Shown here: piece by piece, positions 41,593-50,902 of the stretch
How the letters are laid out: each line of letters starts with the position of its first letter
How positions within the stretch are numbered: position 1 is the first letter of the stretch
NCBI GenBank assembly: GCA_045615805.1
Contig: JAZLFN010000031.1
Span: 52,638 to 116,637 of the forward strand
Source of the DNA: UMGS1820 sp045615805
GTDB lineage: Bacteria; Bacillota; Clostridia; Monoglobales; Monoglobaceae
Direction of reading: 5' to 3'
DNA: 64,000 nt
The notes under the pieces: generated by a model
Database searches by the model: none
What the model was told of the DNA's origin: nothing
The model's input: only the letters and a program-made list of their open reading frames with translations
Position numbers and translations under genes: made by a program

Positions 41593-42993
41593 TTATTTTT
41601 TATTTTTCAGATATTCATCAATTGCAGCGGCGGCGGACTTTCCCGCTCCCATTGCAAGTATAACCGTTGCGGCACCCGTTACAACATCTCCGCCGGCGAA
41701 AACTCCCGGCTTGCTTGTGGCTCCGCCTTCGTCTTTTGTAACAATACAACCGTGGCTGTTTGTTTCAATATCCTGTGCCGTATTTTTTATAAGCGGATTG
41801 GGGCTTTGCCCTATTGCTATTACAACAACCTCCGCATCAAGGGTAAATTCACTGTTTGGTATTTCGACAGGTCTGCGCCTTCCGGACGCATCTGCTTCAC
41901 CAAGCTCCATACGAATGCATTGAATTTTCTCTGCATTGCCGTTTTCGTCGCCTGTTATTTTAATGGGGTTGCATAAAAGCTTAAAATCGATACCTTCTTC
42001 TTTTGCATGTTCGATTTCTTCTTTTCGGGCAGGCATTTCTTCTTCGCTTCGTCTGTAAACGACAGTTACATTTTCCGCCCCCATACGCTTTGCACATCTT
42101 GCAGCATCCATGGCAACATTTCCGCCGCCCACAACAACCGCGTTTTTGCCCATATATACAGGGGTGTCATATTCGGGGAATTTATATCCCTTCATAAGAT
42201 TTATTCTGGTCAAAAACTCATTGGCGGAATAAACTCCGTTTAAGCTTTCGCCCTCAATATTCATAAAGCTTGGAAGTCCTGCTCCCGTGCCTATGTAAAC
42301 AGCGTCAAAGCCTTCCTCGCAAAGAAGCTCGTCTATGGATAAAACCTTGCCGATTACCATATTGGTCTGTATATTGACGCCCATATTTTTAAGATTTTCA
42401 ACCTCTCGTCTGACTATGCTTTTCGGAAGTCTGAATTCAGGTATGCCATATACCAAAACTCCCCCTGCCGTGTGAAATGCTTCAAATACGGTTACATCAT
42501 AACCCATTGAGGCAAGGTCGCCGGCACAGGCAAGACCCGAAGGACCTGCACCCACAACTGCAACGGATGCACCCTTCTTTTTGGGAACAGTCGGTGTGGT
42601 CGGCTCGTGGGTTTCCATATATTTATCGGCGACAAATCTTTCAAGCCTGCCTATTGCAACAGGCTCTCCCTTTTTTCCTCTGATACAATGCATCTCGCAT
42701 TGATTTTCCTGTGGACAAACACGTCCGCATATTGCAGGCAAGGTGCTTGTTTCGCGGATTTTAAAATATGCCTCATCGTAATTTTTCTCGCAGATAAGCT
42801 TGATAAATTCGGGAATTTTTACATTTACGGGACAGCCGTTCATACAGGGCTTTGCCGTGCAGTTTAAACATCTGTTTGCTTCCGTAAGTGCCATCTCATC
42901 GGTGTATCCCAAGGCAACCTCTTCAAAGGTTTTGTTTCTTTTATCGGGTTCACGAGACGGCATGGGAGTCCTTTTCGGTGACATATCAGCCAT
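41593..42993 (-). CDS. nfnB: NADP-reducing bifurcating transhydrogenase large subunit NfnB (GltD-like)
   Basis: The 466-residue flavoprotein looks like the small subunit of glutamate synthase: CLNCTAKPCMNGCPV and CGRVCPQENQCEMHC bind two [4Fe-4S] clusters. VVGAGPSGLACAGDLA is the FAD site and VVVGGGNVAMDAARCAKRMG the NADPH site. Beside an NfnA-like partner and with no large gltB nearby, it is best read as NfnB, which reduces NADP+ with NADH and reduced ferredoxin by electron bifurcation. It overlaps nfnA by eight bases, a sign of coupled translation. Confidence 0.88.
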   Translation of the reverse strand: MADMSPKRTPMPSREPDKRNKTFEEVALGYTDEMALTEANRCLNCTAKPCMNGCPVNVKIPEFIKLICEKNYDEAYFKIRETSTLPAICGRVCPQENQCEMHCIRGKKGEPVAIGRLERFVADKYMETHEPTTPTVPKKKGASVAVVGAGPSGLACAGDLASMGYDVTVFEAFHTAGGVLVYGIPEFRLPKSIVRREVENLKNMGVNIQTNMVIGKVLSIDELLCEEGFDAVYIGTGAGLPSFMNIEGESLNGVYSANEFLTRINLMKGYKFPEYDTPVYMGKNAVVVGGGNVAMDAARCAKRMGAENVTVVYRRSEEEMPARKEEIEHAKEEGIDFKLLCNPIKITGDENGNAEKIQCIRMELGEADASGRRRPVEIPNSEFTLDAEVVVIAIGQSPNPLIKNTAQDIETNSHGCIVTKDEGGATSKPGVFAGGDVVTGAATVILAMGAGKSAAAAIDEYLKNKK

Positions 42994-43831
42994 TGTTCAT
43001 CCCCTCCATTCTGCATTTGTGGCGGTTGAGAGCATCAGCCTCTTGTTTTGAAAAGGTTTTAAGCCTTCTCATAGCCAAATCAAAATCCACAAGATGTCCG
43101 TCAAAATCGGGACCGTCAACACAGGCAAACTTTGTTTCTCCGCCCACCTTTACACGGCAGCCGCCGCACATTCCCGTTCCGTCAATCATAATGGGATTCA
43201 TACTGATAATGGTTTTGATTTGATATTTCTTGGTAAGCTCGCATACAAACTTCATCATAATAAGCGGGCCTATTGCGATTACAAGGTCGTATTTTTCGCC
43301 GTTTTGTATAAGCTCCTCAAGCTTTGTTGTGACAAAGCCCTTGTTCCCGTTTGAGCCGTCGTCGGTCATAACATAGAGATTGTCGCAAACCTCCCTGCAT
43401 TCCTGTTCAAGAATAACAATGTCGGCGCTTCTGAACCCGTTTATCATATCAACGGACACGCCCTTTGAGTGAAGCTTTTTCGCTTGGGGATAAGCTATGG
43501 CAGTTCCCAGACCGCCTCCGATTACGGCAACTCGTTTTGCGTTCCCGAATTCCGACGGGTTTCCCAAAGGCCCTGCAAAGTCAAGTATGCTGTCACCTGC
43601 TTTTAAGGTATCAAGGCGCTCCGTTGTAGCACCCACAATCTGAAACACAATGGTAACGGTTCCTTTTTTTCTGTCATAATCCGAGATGGTAAAAGGAACC
43701 CTTTCCCCTTGCTCGTCTATTCTTAAAATAATGAACTGTCCGGGTTCTGCTTTTTTTGCAATGTATGGTGCGGATATTTCCATAAGTGAAACAGAAGCAT
43801 TAAGCTTTTCTTTTCTTATTATTTTGTACAT
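42986..43831 (-). CDS. nfnA: NfnA subunit: FAD/[2Fe-2S] NADH-binding protein (PyrK-like)
   Basis: The 281-residue protein has the ferredoxin-reductase order: a flavin domain (VPFTISDYD), the NAD site VIGGGLGTAIAYPQAKKL and the [2Fe-2S] cysteines in GTGMCGGCRVKVGG ... ACVDGPDF. It resembles dihydroorotate dehydrogenase PyrK and 'sulfide dehydrogenase' subunits; pairing with the GltD-like protein fixes it as NfnA. ATG at 43831 is chosen with GGAGAG upstream. Confidence 0.88.
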   Translation of the reverse strand: MYKIIRKEKLNASVSLMEISAPYIAKKAEPGQFIILRIDEQGERVPFTISDYDRKKGTVTIVFQIVGATTERLDTLKAGDSILDFAGPLGNPSEFGNAKRVAVIGGGLGTAIAYPQAKKLHSKGVSVDMINGFRSADIVILEQECREVCDNLYVMTDDGSNGNKGFVTTKLEELIQNGEKYDLVIAIGPLIMMKFVCELTKKYQIKTIISMNPIMIDGTGMCGGCRVKVGGETKFACVDGPDFDGHLVDFDLAMRRLKTFSKQEADALNRHKCRMEGMNNG

Positions 43832-43876
43832 ATTCATCTCTCCGATGTTAAAATAAACATAATTACAGATAAAATC

Positions 43877-43905
43877 ATTATATCACAAAACAGACAAATA
43901 CGCAA
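43877..43905 (-). promoter_or_regulatory. Sigma-A promoter of nfnA-nfnB-gdhA
   Basis: Minus strand: -35 TTGCGT (43900-43905), a 17-base spacer and -10 TATAAT (43877-43882). It is divergent from the comEC promoter. Confidence 0.65.
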
Positions 43906-44008
43906 CTTTTTTATTTAACATAATTATACAAAATTTTTTGAAATATTTTATGTTTTACTGCATAAATGCAATAAATACACGGAATATAGTGAATTTTGGA
44001 ACAAATGC

Positions 44009-44037
44009 TTGACAGAAATTATATAAAATGTGATAAT
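44009..44037 (+). promoter_or_regulatory. Sigma-A promoter of comEC
   Basis: -35 TTGACA (44009-44014), a 17-base spacer and -10 GATAAT (44032-44037). Confidence 0.65.
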
Positions 44038-44073
44038 AAAAACTTGAAAGACTGTTAAAGCGAAAGGGGTGGG

Positions 44074-45702
44074 GTGATGTCGTTTTCTTTTGACAAAAGA
44101 TACTTGTTGACGGGAGTGCTTGTGTATATTTTAGGTACATTTACGGGACTTAATCTTACTATGCCTATCCTTGAAAATATGAAGGTTTTTAAGCCGTACA
44201 CCCTGATTTTTTCTTTGGTTCTTGTGATACTGTCGGCAGTAATATTCTTTCTTTTCAGGAAAAATCCGAAGATAAGAATAAAGCCTGTATTGGTATGTAT
44301 AACCGTCCTTGTTTTTATATTCGGTTTTTACCGCACGGTGACGGTAACCGATAATTTTCACCAAAGCAAGAGTTTGTTGCTGTCGGAAAAAATCATAAGC
44401 GGAAGAGTGACAAGCGAGCCGGAGATAAGCTCAACGGGAAAAACGGTTTCTTTTTCCGCCGACATATATGAGGCAGGGGAGTCATCCTCAATGCTTAACA
44501 AGATTGAGCCTGTAAAGATTTTACTTTATGTGCCTTATTCAACGAATGTTGCATACGGTGACAGCTTTGAATGCGGAGATTTGTTTGAGATGTCGTCACG
44601 ACTTGCCTACGAGGGAGGGTTTAACGCTCAAAGCTATCTTTTTCAAAACAAAGTATGTATGAAGGTTTATACAAGAACCTTTGAGAAAAATAATAAGAGT
44701 TTTGATATTTCTTACATAGACAGGCTTTCGGATTTGGGATTCAGATTGAGAAGAGGAATAATTAACATATGCAGACAGATTATCCCCGATGAAGATTGCA
44801 GGGCTCTGCTTGAGGGCGTGCTTACAGGGGATAAGTCGGAGTTTTCCGATGCTCTTTACGAAAGCTATACCAATTCGGGATTTATCCATGTTGCCGCCGT
44901 GTCGGGTATGCATGTTGCCTATCTTTTTATGTTCCTGTGTATATTATTTAAGCCTTTTTTAATTCCCAAAAAATATATGGGATTTATTGCAATTCCCGTA
45001 CTTGTTTTATTTGCCTCAATCGCCTTATTTACGCCATCTGCCTGCCGAGCGGTAATTATGATGAGCGTGGTTTTGATGGCTTACTTTTTCAAACGCCAAA
45101 ACGACGGCATAACAGCTCTTTCTCTTGCGGCTCTTATATTGATATTTGAAAACCCTTACTGCCTGGAAAATTGCAGTTTTCTTCTTTCCTTCGGAGCGAC
45201 TGCGGGAATTTTGATATATTCGCCTCTTATAGCAAAAAGGTGGTACGGGTTTATTAAATTGCCGCAGTACAAAAAGCTGTCCATTAAGGCGGTGGCTCAC
45301 AAAGGCGTAACATTGTTGTCGGACTCGGTTATTTTGTCTTTATGCAGTGCAATGGGAATATCATTTTTCACGGCATACTTTTTCGGAAAAATCCAATGGG
45401 GAAGCATAATCGGAAACATTTTCATATTTCCCGTAATCGGGTTTGTGTTTATCTTCGGATATTTGCTGGTTTTACTGTCCCTTGTTTGTTTGCCCGCAGG
45501 ACAGCTTTTGGGACTTACGATTTTGACGCCTGTGCTTAAATATGTAAATTATACAGCAAACTTGTTTTCAAAGGCAACATTCAGAATAAATATAGCCCAG
45601 CCTCATCCCGTGTTTTTTGTAATTTATCTTGTGATATGCGTGGGTATATATTTTCTGATAAAGAAAGATGATTTAAAAAAGACAATGGAAAACAAAAATT
45701 AA
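44074..45702 (+). CDS. comEC: ComEC/Rec2 DNA-uptake channel protein, without hydrolase domain
   Basis: The 542-residue membrane protein has a short N-terminal membrane region, a DUF4131-like OB region (about 100-200) and the competence domain beginning GVLTGDKSEFSDALYESYTN and FIHVAAVSGMHVAYL, with eight or so membrane segments. ComEC carries single-stranded DNA across the membrane during transformation. Typical ComEC proteins are 700-800 residues, with a C-terminal metallo-beta-lactamase-like domain; this one ends after the last membrane segment with no such motif and no downstream remnant. Competence is not otherwise visible in the window. Confidence 0.88.
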   Translation: MMSFSFDKRYLLTGVLVYILGTFTGLNLTMPILENMKVFKPYTLIFSLVLVILSAVIFFLFRKNPKIRIKPVLVCITVLVFIFGFYRTVTVTDNFHQSKSLLLSEKIISGRVTSEPEISSTGKTVSFSADIYEAGESSSMLNKIEPVKILLYVPYSTNVAYGDSFECGDLFEMSSRLAYEGGFNAQSYLFQNKVCMKVYTRTFEKNNKSFDISYIDRLSDLGFRLRRGIINICRQIIPDEDCRALLEGVLTGDKSEFSDALYESYTNSGFIHVAAVSGMHVAYLFMFLCILFKPFLIPKKYMGFIAIPVLVLFASIALFTPSACRAVIMMSVVLMAYFFKRQNDGITALSLAALILIFENPYCLENCSFLLSFGATAGILIYSPLIAKRWYGFIKLPQYKKLSIKAVAHKGVTLLSDSVILSLCSAMGISFFTAYFFGKIQWGSIIGNIFIFPVIGFVFIFGYLLVLLSLVCLPAGQLLGLTILTPVLKYVNYTANLFSKATFRINIAQPHPVFFVIYLVICVGIYFLIKKDDLKKTMENKN

Positions 45703-45737
45703 AAGCAGAAGCATCTTGATGACGCTTCTGCTTTTTT
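45701..45737. terminator. Bidirectional terminator between comEC and purC
   Basis: The 12-base arms AAAAGCAGAAGC and GCTTCTGCTTTT around an 11-base loop, followed by TTTTTT. It serves comEC and, on the other strand, purC. Confidence 0.8.
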
Positions 45738-45750
45738 GAGGCTGTGATTT

Positions 45751-46434
45751 TTATCTGTTTAAGATAAGCTTTGTAAGCTCAACGGGTTCTACGATTTTAC
45801 CGTCCTTGTATACACGCATATTTCCGGAAGCAATCTCGTCAATGAGTATAACCTCGTTTCCGTTGTAGCCGAACTCAAACTTAATATCCCAAAGGTCAAG
45901 TCCGATGGACTTTAAATCATCGGCAACTATTTTTGTTATTTTAAGAGTCTGCTCCTTCATGCTTTCAAACATATCGCCGCTCATAATGTCGAGAGCAACA
46001 AGACCTTCTTTTGTAACAAGGGGGTCGCCCTTTTCGTCGTTTTTAAAGGTACATTCAACATAACCGCCTTCCAAAACGGTTCCGTCCTCCATATATTCGC
46101 CGTATCTGCGAATAAAGCTTCCTGTTGCAACCAGACGGCAGATAACCTCTAAGCCGTGACCGAATACCTTGCCGGGAAGAACCTCCATTGCGGCATCGTC
46201 CACATTTGCATCAATAAAATGAGTTTTAATACCTGCATTTTTGAGCAAATTAAAGTAATAGATTGAGGTTTTGAGGTTTTCTTTACCGATACCCTCGATT
46301 TTAAGACCTACAGAATTTTCGCCCGGGTCAAAAACGCCGTCTTTTCCCGTGCAGTCGTCCTTGAATTTAAGTAATACATTTCCGTTGTCAAGGCTGAAAA
46401 CATCTTTTGTTTTACCTTCATAAATTTTTTTCAT
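45751..46434 (-). CDS. purC: SAICAR synthetase
   Basis: PurC joins aspartate to CAIR in purine synthesis with ATP. The 227-residue enzyme opens with KKIYEGKTKDVFSLD and has KFKDDCTGKDGVFDPG, ICRLVATGSFIRRYG and LWDIKFEFGY. The ATG at 46434 has AAGGAG eight bases upstream. No other purine gene is next to it, so it is a lone gene here. Confidence 0.96.
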   Translation of the reverse strand: MKKIYEGKTKDVFSLDNGNVLLKFKDDCTGKDGVFDPGENSVGLKIEGIGKENLKTSIYYFNLLKNAGIKTHFIDANVDDAAMEVLPGKVFGHGLEVICRLVATGSFIRRYGEYMEDGTVLEGGYVECTFKNDEKGDPLVTKEGLVALDIMSGDMFESMKEQTLKITKIVADDLKSIGLDLWDIKFEFGYNGNEVILIDEIASGNMRVYKDGKIVEPVELTKLILNR

Positions 46435-46570
46435 GGAACAGGCTCCTTTTTTTGATAAATTATTACTTTTTAATGCTATCATATAATTTTTTAAACTTCA
46501 ATATATTTATTAAATAAAATTTTGCCCTGTTGAACACCTTTTTTTGTCTATTTATATTGATATATCCAGG

Positions 46571-46599
46571 TTGACTTTTAATCAAATTCCGTTTATAAT
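46571..46599 (+). promoter_or_regulatory. Sigma-A promoter of the marR-ABC operon
   Basis: -35 TTGACT (46571-46576), a 17-base spacer and -10 TATAAT (46594-46599). Transcription should begin near 46606, which excludes starts for the regulator before about 46620. Confidence 0.75.
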
Positions 46600-46658
46600 A
46601 TATAAAGTTGCATTTTTGTTACTGTAAACATATGCTTACTATTTTGAAAGGAGATGGT

Positions 46659-47144
46659 ATTACGGACAGCAAAGAGATGTTTGAGAAGATAATCAACTTT
46701 TTGCCTCATTGGAGATACAGGGTTGTAAAGCCCTTTAAGCAAATGCTGAAGGACGGGATAAGTCTTGAAATGTATTATTGCATACAGCTCCTTAAAGAAA
46801 TAGGAACGCCACTTACCATGTCCGAAATAGCAAGGATTACAAAAATGCCCAAGCAACAGATGACAAAAATGGTAAACAAGCTTATAGAGCATGATTTTGT
46901 AAACCGTGTTGCGGACAAAAGCGACAGGCGAATAATCAGACTTGAGCTTACGGAGAAGGCAGAGGAGTACATAGATTGCTTTATTGAAAATGATGCGATA
47001 TATTTCAAAGACTTTTTCGACAGCCTTACCGAGGAAGAAATGGGAGAATTTTTCGGAGCGCTTGATATTATGTACAACATATTGATAAAAAAGGCGAAGG
47101 ATGAGAATTACATTAAAAAAGAGAGGAGTGACGGAGAATGTTGA
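46659..47144 (+). CDS. MarR family transcriptional regulator
   Basis: The 161-residue protein is a winged-helix MarR protein: MSEIARITKMPKQQMTKMVN is the recognition helix region and DFVNRVADKSDRRIIRLELT the wing. MarR regulators often sit before, and control, drug-efflux ABC genes, as here (seven-base overlap with the first transporter gene). The start is uncertain: AAAGGAG at 46647-46653 points to an ATT codon at 46659, while ATGs at 46632 and 46677 are not well spaced. Ligand unknown. Confidence 0.85.
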   Translation: MTDSKEMFEKIINFLPHWRYRVVKPFKQMLKDGISLEMYYCIQLLKEIGTPLTMSEIARITKMPKQQMTKMVNKLIEHDFVNRVADKSDRRIIRLELTEKAEEYIDCFIENDAIYFKDFFDSLTEEEMGEFFGALDIMYNILIKKAKDENYIKKERSDGEC

Positions 47145-48877
47145 GAAAACTTGCAGGGTGCATAAGAGAATATAAAAAGCCGTCAATAATAACTCTTTTG
47201 CTTATAGTGGGTGAAGCGATAATCGAAACGTTTATCCCGTTTATAACGGCAAATTTGGTTAATCAGTTCAGCGATGATTTGCAGATAAGCGCAATACTTA
47301 AAATAGGAATTTTTCTTGTAATTATGGCTTGTGCTTCATTAGGTTGCGGAGCTTTAGCCGCCTTTACCTGTTCAAAGGCATCGGCAGGCTTTGCAAAAAA
47401 TATGAGGTCGGATATGTTCCGCAAAATACAGACATATGACTTTCACAATATAGATAAATTTTCCTCTGCATCCCTTGTTACAAGGCTTACAACCGATGTA
47501 AGCAATGTTCAGATATCCTATATGATGATAATAAGAACAGCGGTCAGAAGTCCGCTTATGTTATTGTTTTCCGTGATAATGGCGTTTGTGATGGGAGGAT
47601 GGCTCGCAGGCTCATTTGTTATCGTCATACCTATTTTGGCGTTGGGGCTTTATTTCATCAGCCGTCATGCCATGCCGGCATTTCGCAGAGTGTTTAAAAA
47701 GTATGACAAGCTTAACGAATCCGTTGAAGAAAATGTCAGAGGTATGCGTGTGGTAAAGGGCTTTTCCAGAGAGGATTATGAAAAGGATAAGTTCAATTAT
47801 GCGGCAGATGATATATGCAAGGATTTCACGAAGGCTGAAAGAATAGTTGCCGCAAACGGACCTCTTATGCAGCTTTGTATGAATATAAACTCTATATTTA
47901 TTTTGTTTGTAGGATCCCTGCTTGCCATAAAGTACAACAGTATAAATGTTGGCGAAATATCGGCAATGCTCACCTACGGAGTGCAGATACTTATGTCACT
48001 TATGATGCTTTCTATGATTTATGTTATGATAACCATGTCGGCAGAGTCTGCAAAGCGTATATGTGAGGTTCTGGACGAGGAGCCTGCATTAAAGGAGTGT
48101 GACAACCCCATAACCGAAGTAAGGGACGGCTCCGTAGATTTTTGCGGAGTGGGATTTAAGTATAATGAAAATGCAAAAAACTATGCCCTTTCCGATATTG
48201 ATTTGCATATTGATTCGGGAATGACCGTTGGAATTATCGGCGGCACGGGTTCAAGTAAGTCAACTCTTGTACAGCTTATCCCTCGTTTGTACGATGTTAC
48301 CACGGGTTGCGTCAAGGTAGGCGGCGTTGATGTCAGAGATTATGATATGGAGTCAATCAGAAATGCCGTTGCAATGGTTTTGCAGAAAAATCTTCTGTTT
48401 TCGGGAACAATAGCCGAAAACTTAAGATGGGGAAATGAAAACGCTACGGATGAAGAGCTTGATATGGCGTGCCGTCTTGCACAGGCAGAGGAATATATAA
48501 AAAGCTCACCCGACGGCTATAATAAATTTATAGAACAGGGTGGTGCAAACGTATCCGGAGGACAGAAGCAGAGGATATGTATTGCCCGTGCTCTTCTGAA
48601 AAGACCAAAGGTGCTTATACTTGACGATTCTACAAGTGCGGTTGACACAAAGACAGATGCGCTTATCCGCAAAGGCTTTAAGGAATATATTCCCGAAACA
48701 ACAAAAATCATTATTGCCCAGCGTATATCATCTGTTATGGATGCCGATATGATTATCGTTATGGACGGCGGTAAGATTTCGGATGTGGGAAAACACGGCG
48801 AATTGCTTGAAAGATGTGAAATTTACAAAGAGGTATATGAACAGCAGACGAATGGGGGTGGCGAAGATGAAGAATAA
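47138..48877 (+). CDS. ABC exporter half-transporter, degenerate-site subunit
   Basis: The 579-residue protein fuses a six-helix membrane domain (about 10-310) to an ATPase domain with Walker A GGTGSSKST, signature VSGGQKQR and Walker B LILDDSTSAVDT. Walker A has Ser where the last Gly is usual, and Asp replaces the catalytic Glu after Walker B. This matches the degenerate half of heterodimeric exporters such as BmrCD or TM287/288. The next gene supplies the canonical half. It overlaps marR by seven bases. The cargo is probably a drug, peptide or lipid. Confidence 0.9.
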   Translation: MLRKLAGCIREYKKPSIITLLLIVGEAIIETFIPFITANLVNQFSDDLQISAILKIGIFLVIMACASLGCGALAAFTCSKASAGFAKNMRSDMFRKIQTYDFHNIDKFSSASLVTRLTTDVSNVQISYMMIIRTAVRSPLMLLFSVIMAFVMGGWLAGSFVIVIPILALGLYFISRHAMPAFRRVFKKYDKLNESVEENVRGMRVVKGFSREDYEKDKFNYAADDICKDFTKAERIVAANGPLMQLCMNINSIFILFVGSLLAIKYNSINVGEISAMLTYGVQILMSLMMLSMIYVMITMSAESAKRICEVLDEEPALKECDNPITEVRDGSVDFCGVGFKYNENAKNYALSDIDLHIDSGMTVGIIGGTGSSKSTLVQLIPRLYDVTTGCVKVGGVDVRDYDMESIRNAVAMVLQKNLLFSGTIAENLRWGNENATDEELDMACRLAQAEEYIKSSPDGYNKFIEQGGANVSGGQKQRICIARALLKRPKVLILDDSTSAVDTKTDALIRKGFKEYIPETTKIIIAQRISSVMDADMIIVMDGGKISDVGKHGELLERCEIYKEVYEQQTNGGGEDEE

Positions 48878-50771
48878 AAGACCGCCCGCAAAAAAGGGAA
48901 CCTTGGGAAGAGTATTGAAAATGCTCATTAAGTTTTATCCGGTGCTTGTTCCCGTTACGATTTTTTGTATTCTCTTTTCATCGGCAACCGCCGTTGTGCC
49001 CGATTACTATATAAAGGACATAACCGACACCATTTCAAGGTATTTTGTATCTCAGGATTGGGGCAGTGCCGCACAAGAGATTATACCGAAAATGATTCTT
49101 TTAGGTGTACTTTATCTTTTGGCAATCGGAACATCTACCCTTTATACACAGCTTATGGCATTTATTACTCAGGGCTTTTTGTCAAAAATGAGATGTAAGA
49201 TGTTTGACGGAATGCAGAACTTGCCCGTTAAATATTTTGACACCAACAAGCACGGAGATATAATGAGCCATTACACAAATGATATCGACACCTTAAGACA
49301 GCTTATATCGCAGGCACTGCCTGCGATATTGAGGGCAGGAGTTGTTGTAATAAGCGTATTTTTTATGATGCTCAGCTTCAGTATTTGGATGACGCTTATT
49401 ATGATTGCAGGCGTTGTTATTATGTCCTTTGTGTCAAAAAAGGTGGGCGGAGGCTCCGCAAAATACTTTATCAGACAGCAGAAATCAATCGGTCGTGCAG
49501 AGGGCTTTGCTCAGGAGATGATGAACGGACAAAAGGTTATAAAGGTATTCTGTCACGAAAAAGAGTGCGAGGAACAGTTTGACGAAATAAACGAAGCCTT
49601 GTATGAGGACAGCCGTAAGGCACATTCTTACGCAAATATTTTAGGACCTGTTATTCAGAATATCGGTAATGTTTTATATGTTATCGTTGCCGTTGTAGGC
49701 GGAGTATTTATTGCCGTTGACTTGGGTGACGGGAACTTAAGTCTTTCGGGTATGACATTCAGCATCGGTGTTGCGGTGGCGTTTTTAAATATGACAAAGC
49801 AGTTTACAGGTAATGTAAACCAGCTTTCACAACAGATAAATGCCATAGTTATGGGTATTGCCGGTGCATCAAGAATTTTTGAGCTTATGGATGCAGAGCC
49901 CGAGGATGATAACGGATATGTTACTTTGGTAAATGCCGAAATCGAAAAGGACGGAAGAATAAAGGAAAGCGACAAGCACACGGGAATGTGGGCATGGAAG
50001 CATCCCCACGGAACGGGAGAAATAACATATACAAAGCTCTCCGGCGATGTCCGTATGACAGATGTTGATTTTTCATATGTTGAAGGAAAGGAAATACTTC
50101 ACGGAATATCAGTGTTTGCCGAGCCGGGACAAAAGGTTGCTTTTGTAGGAGCCACAGGTGCGGGAAAGACCACGATTACAAATCTCATAAATCGTTTTTA
50201 CGATATTGAGGACGGTAAAATCAGATACGACGGAATAAATGTAAACAAGATTAAAAAATCCGATTTGCGCCGTTCGCTTGGTATTGTGCTTCAGGATACA
50301 AACCTGTTTACGGGAACGGTTATGGATAATATCAGATACGGAAGACTTGAAGCGTCGGATGATGAATGTATAGAAGCTGCAAAGCTTGCAGGTGCAGATG
50401 ATTTTATTACAAGACTGCCGGAGGGTTATATGACCGAGCTTACCAATAACGGAGCAAATCTCTCGCAGGGACAAAGACAGCTCATCTCAATTGCCAGAGC
50501 GGCAGTTGCAGATCCGCCTGTTATGATTCTTGACGAGGCGACGTCATCAATCGATACCAGAACCGAGGCAATAGTCCAAAGAGGTATGGATAAGCTGATG
50601 GAGGGCAGAACGGTATTTGTAATTGCCCACAGACTTTCAACGGTAAAGAACTCAGATGTGATAATGGTTATGGATCACGGCAGAATAATAGAACGTGGTA
50701 ATCACGAGGACTTAATTGCTCAAAAAGGAACCTACTATCAGTTATACACAGGAGCCTTCGAGCTTGAATAA
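48867..50771 (+). CDS. ABC exporter half-transporter, catalytic subunit
   Basis: This 634-residue partner has a basic tail of 20 or so residues, a membrane domain (about 25-340) and an ATPase domain with canonical Walker A GATGAGKTT, signature LSQGQRQL and Walker B MILDEATSSID. An extra segment of about 40 residues (KDGRIKESDKHTGMWAWKHP) precedes the ATPase domain, as in other Clostridia members. The ATG at 48867 overlaps the end of the first subunit by 11 bases, a sign of fixed stoichiometry. Confidence 0.9.
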   Translation: MKNKRPPAKKGTLGRVLKMLIKFYPVLVPVTIFCILFSSATAVVPDYYIKDITDTISRYFVSQDWGSAAQEIIPKMILLGVLYLLAIGTSTLYTQLMAFITQGFLSKMRCKMFDGMQNLPVKYFDTNKHGDIMSHYTNDIDTLRQLISQALPAILRAGVVVISVFFMMLSFSIWMTLIMIAGVVIMSFVSKKVGGGSAKYFIRQQKSIGRAEGFAQEMMNGQKVIKVFCHEKECEEQFDEINEALYEDSRKAHSYANILGPVIQNIGNVLYVIVAVVGGVFIAVDLGDGNLSLSGMTFSIGVAVAFLNMTKQFTGNVNQLSQQINAIVMGIAGASRIFELMDAEPEDDNGYVTLVNAEIEKDGRIKESDKHTGMWAWKHPHGTGEITYTKLSGDVRMTDVDFSYVEGKEILHGISVFAEPGQKVAFVGATGAGKTTITNLINRFYDIEDGKIRYDGINVNKIKKSDLRRSLGIVLQDTNLFTGTVMDNIRYGRLEASDDECIEAAKLAGADDFITRLPEGYMTELTNNGANLSQGQRQLISIARAAVADPPVMILDEATSSIDTRTEAIVQRGMDKLMEGRTVFVIAHRLSTVKNSDVIMVMDHGRIIERGNHEDLIAQKGTYYQLYTGAFELE

Positions 50772-50818
50772 CTTTTGGAATGTAAAAAGGCGCACTTAAC
50801 GAACAATCTTTCACCACT

Positions 50819-50855
50819 CGCAAGCCTCCCCTTATTTATTAAGGGGAGGCTTGCG
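50819..50855. repeat. 16-bp perfect stem-loop
   Basis: The arm CGCAAGCCTCCCCTTA (50819-50834) pairs with 50840-50855 around TTTAT. The outer bases CCAC and GTGG extend the stem past a bulged T. There is no U tract, so it is more likely a repeat module than a terminator. Confidence 0.65.
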
Positions 50856-50861
50856 GTGGAG

Positions 50862-50902
50862 GGATTCTATGGGGGGATTCCCCGAGGCTAAGGCTCGGGA
50901 TG
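50862..50902 (+). repeat. Dispersed repeat, copy A
   Basis: The segment GGATTCTATGGGGGG, then ATTCCCCGAGG and CTCGGGATG matches 62138-62179 with few changes. The hairpin arms CCCGAG/CTCGGG are kept while the loop differs. Confidence 0.75.

Noticed and set aside
41593..42993. Reading the GltD-like gene as the small subunit of glutamate synthase
   Set aside because: No gltB-like large subunit is near; overlap with an NfnA-like gene fits the bifurcating transhydrogenase better.
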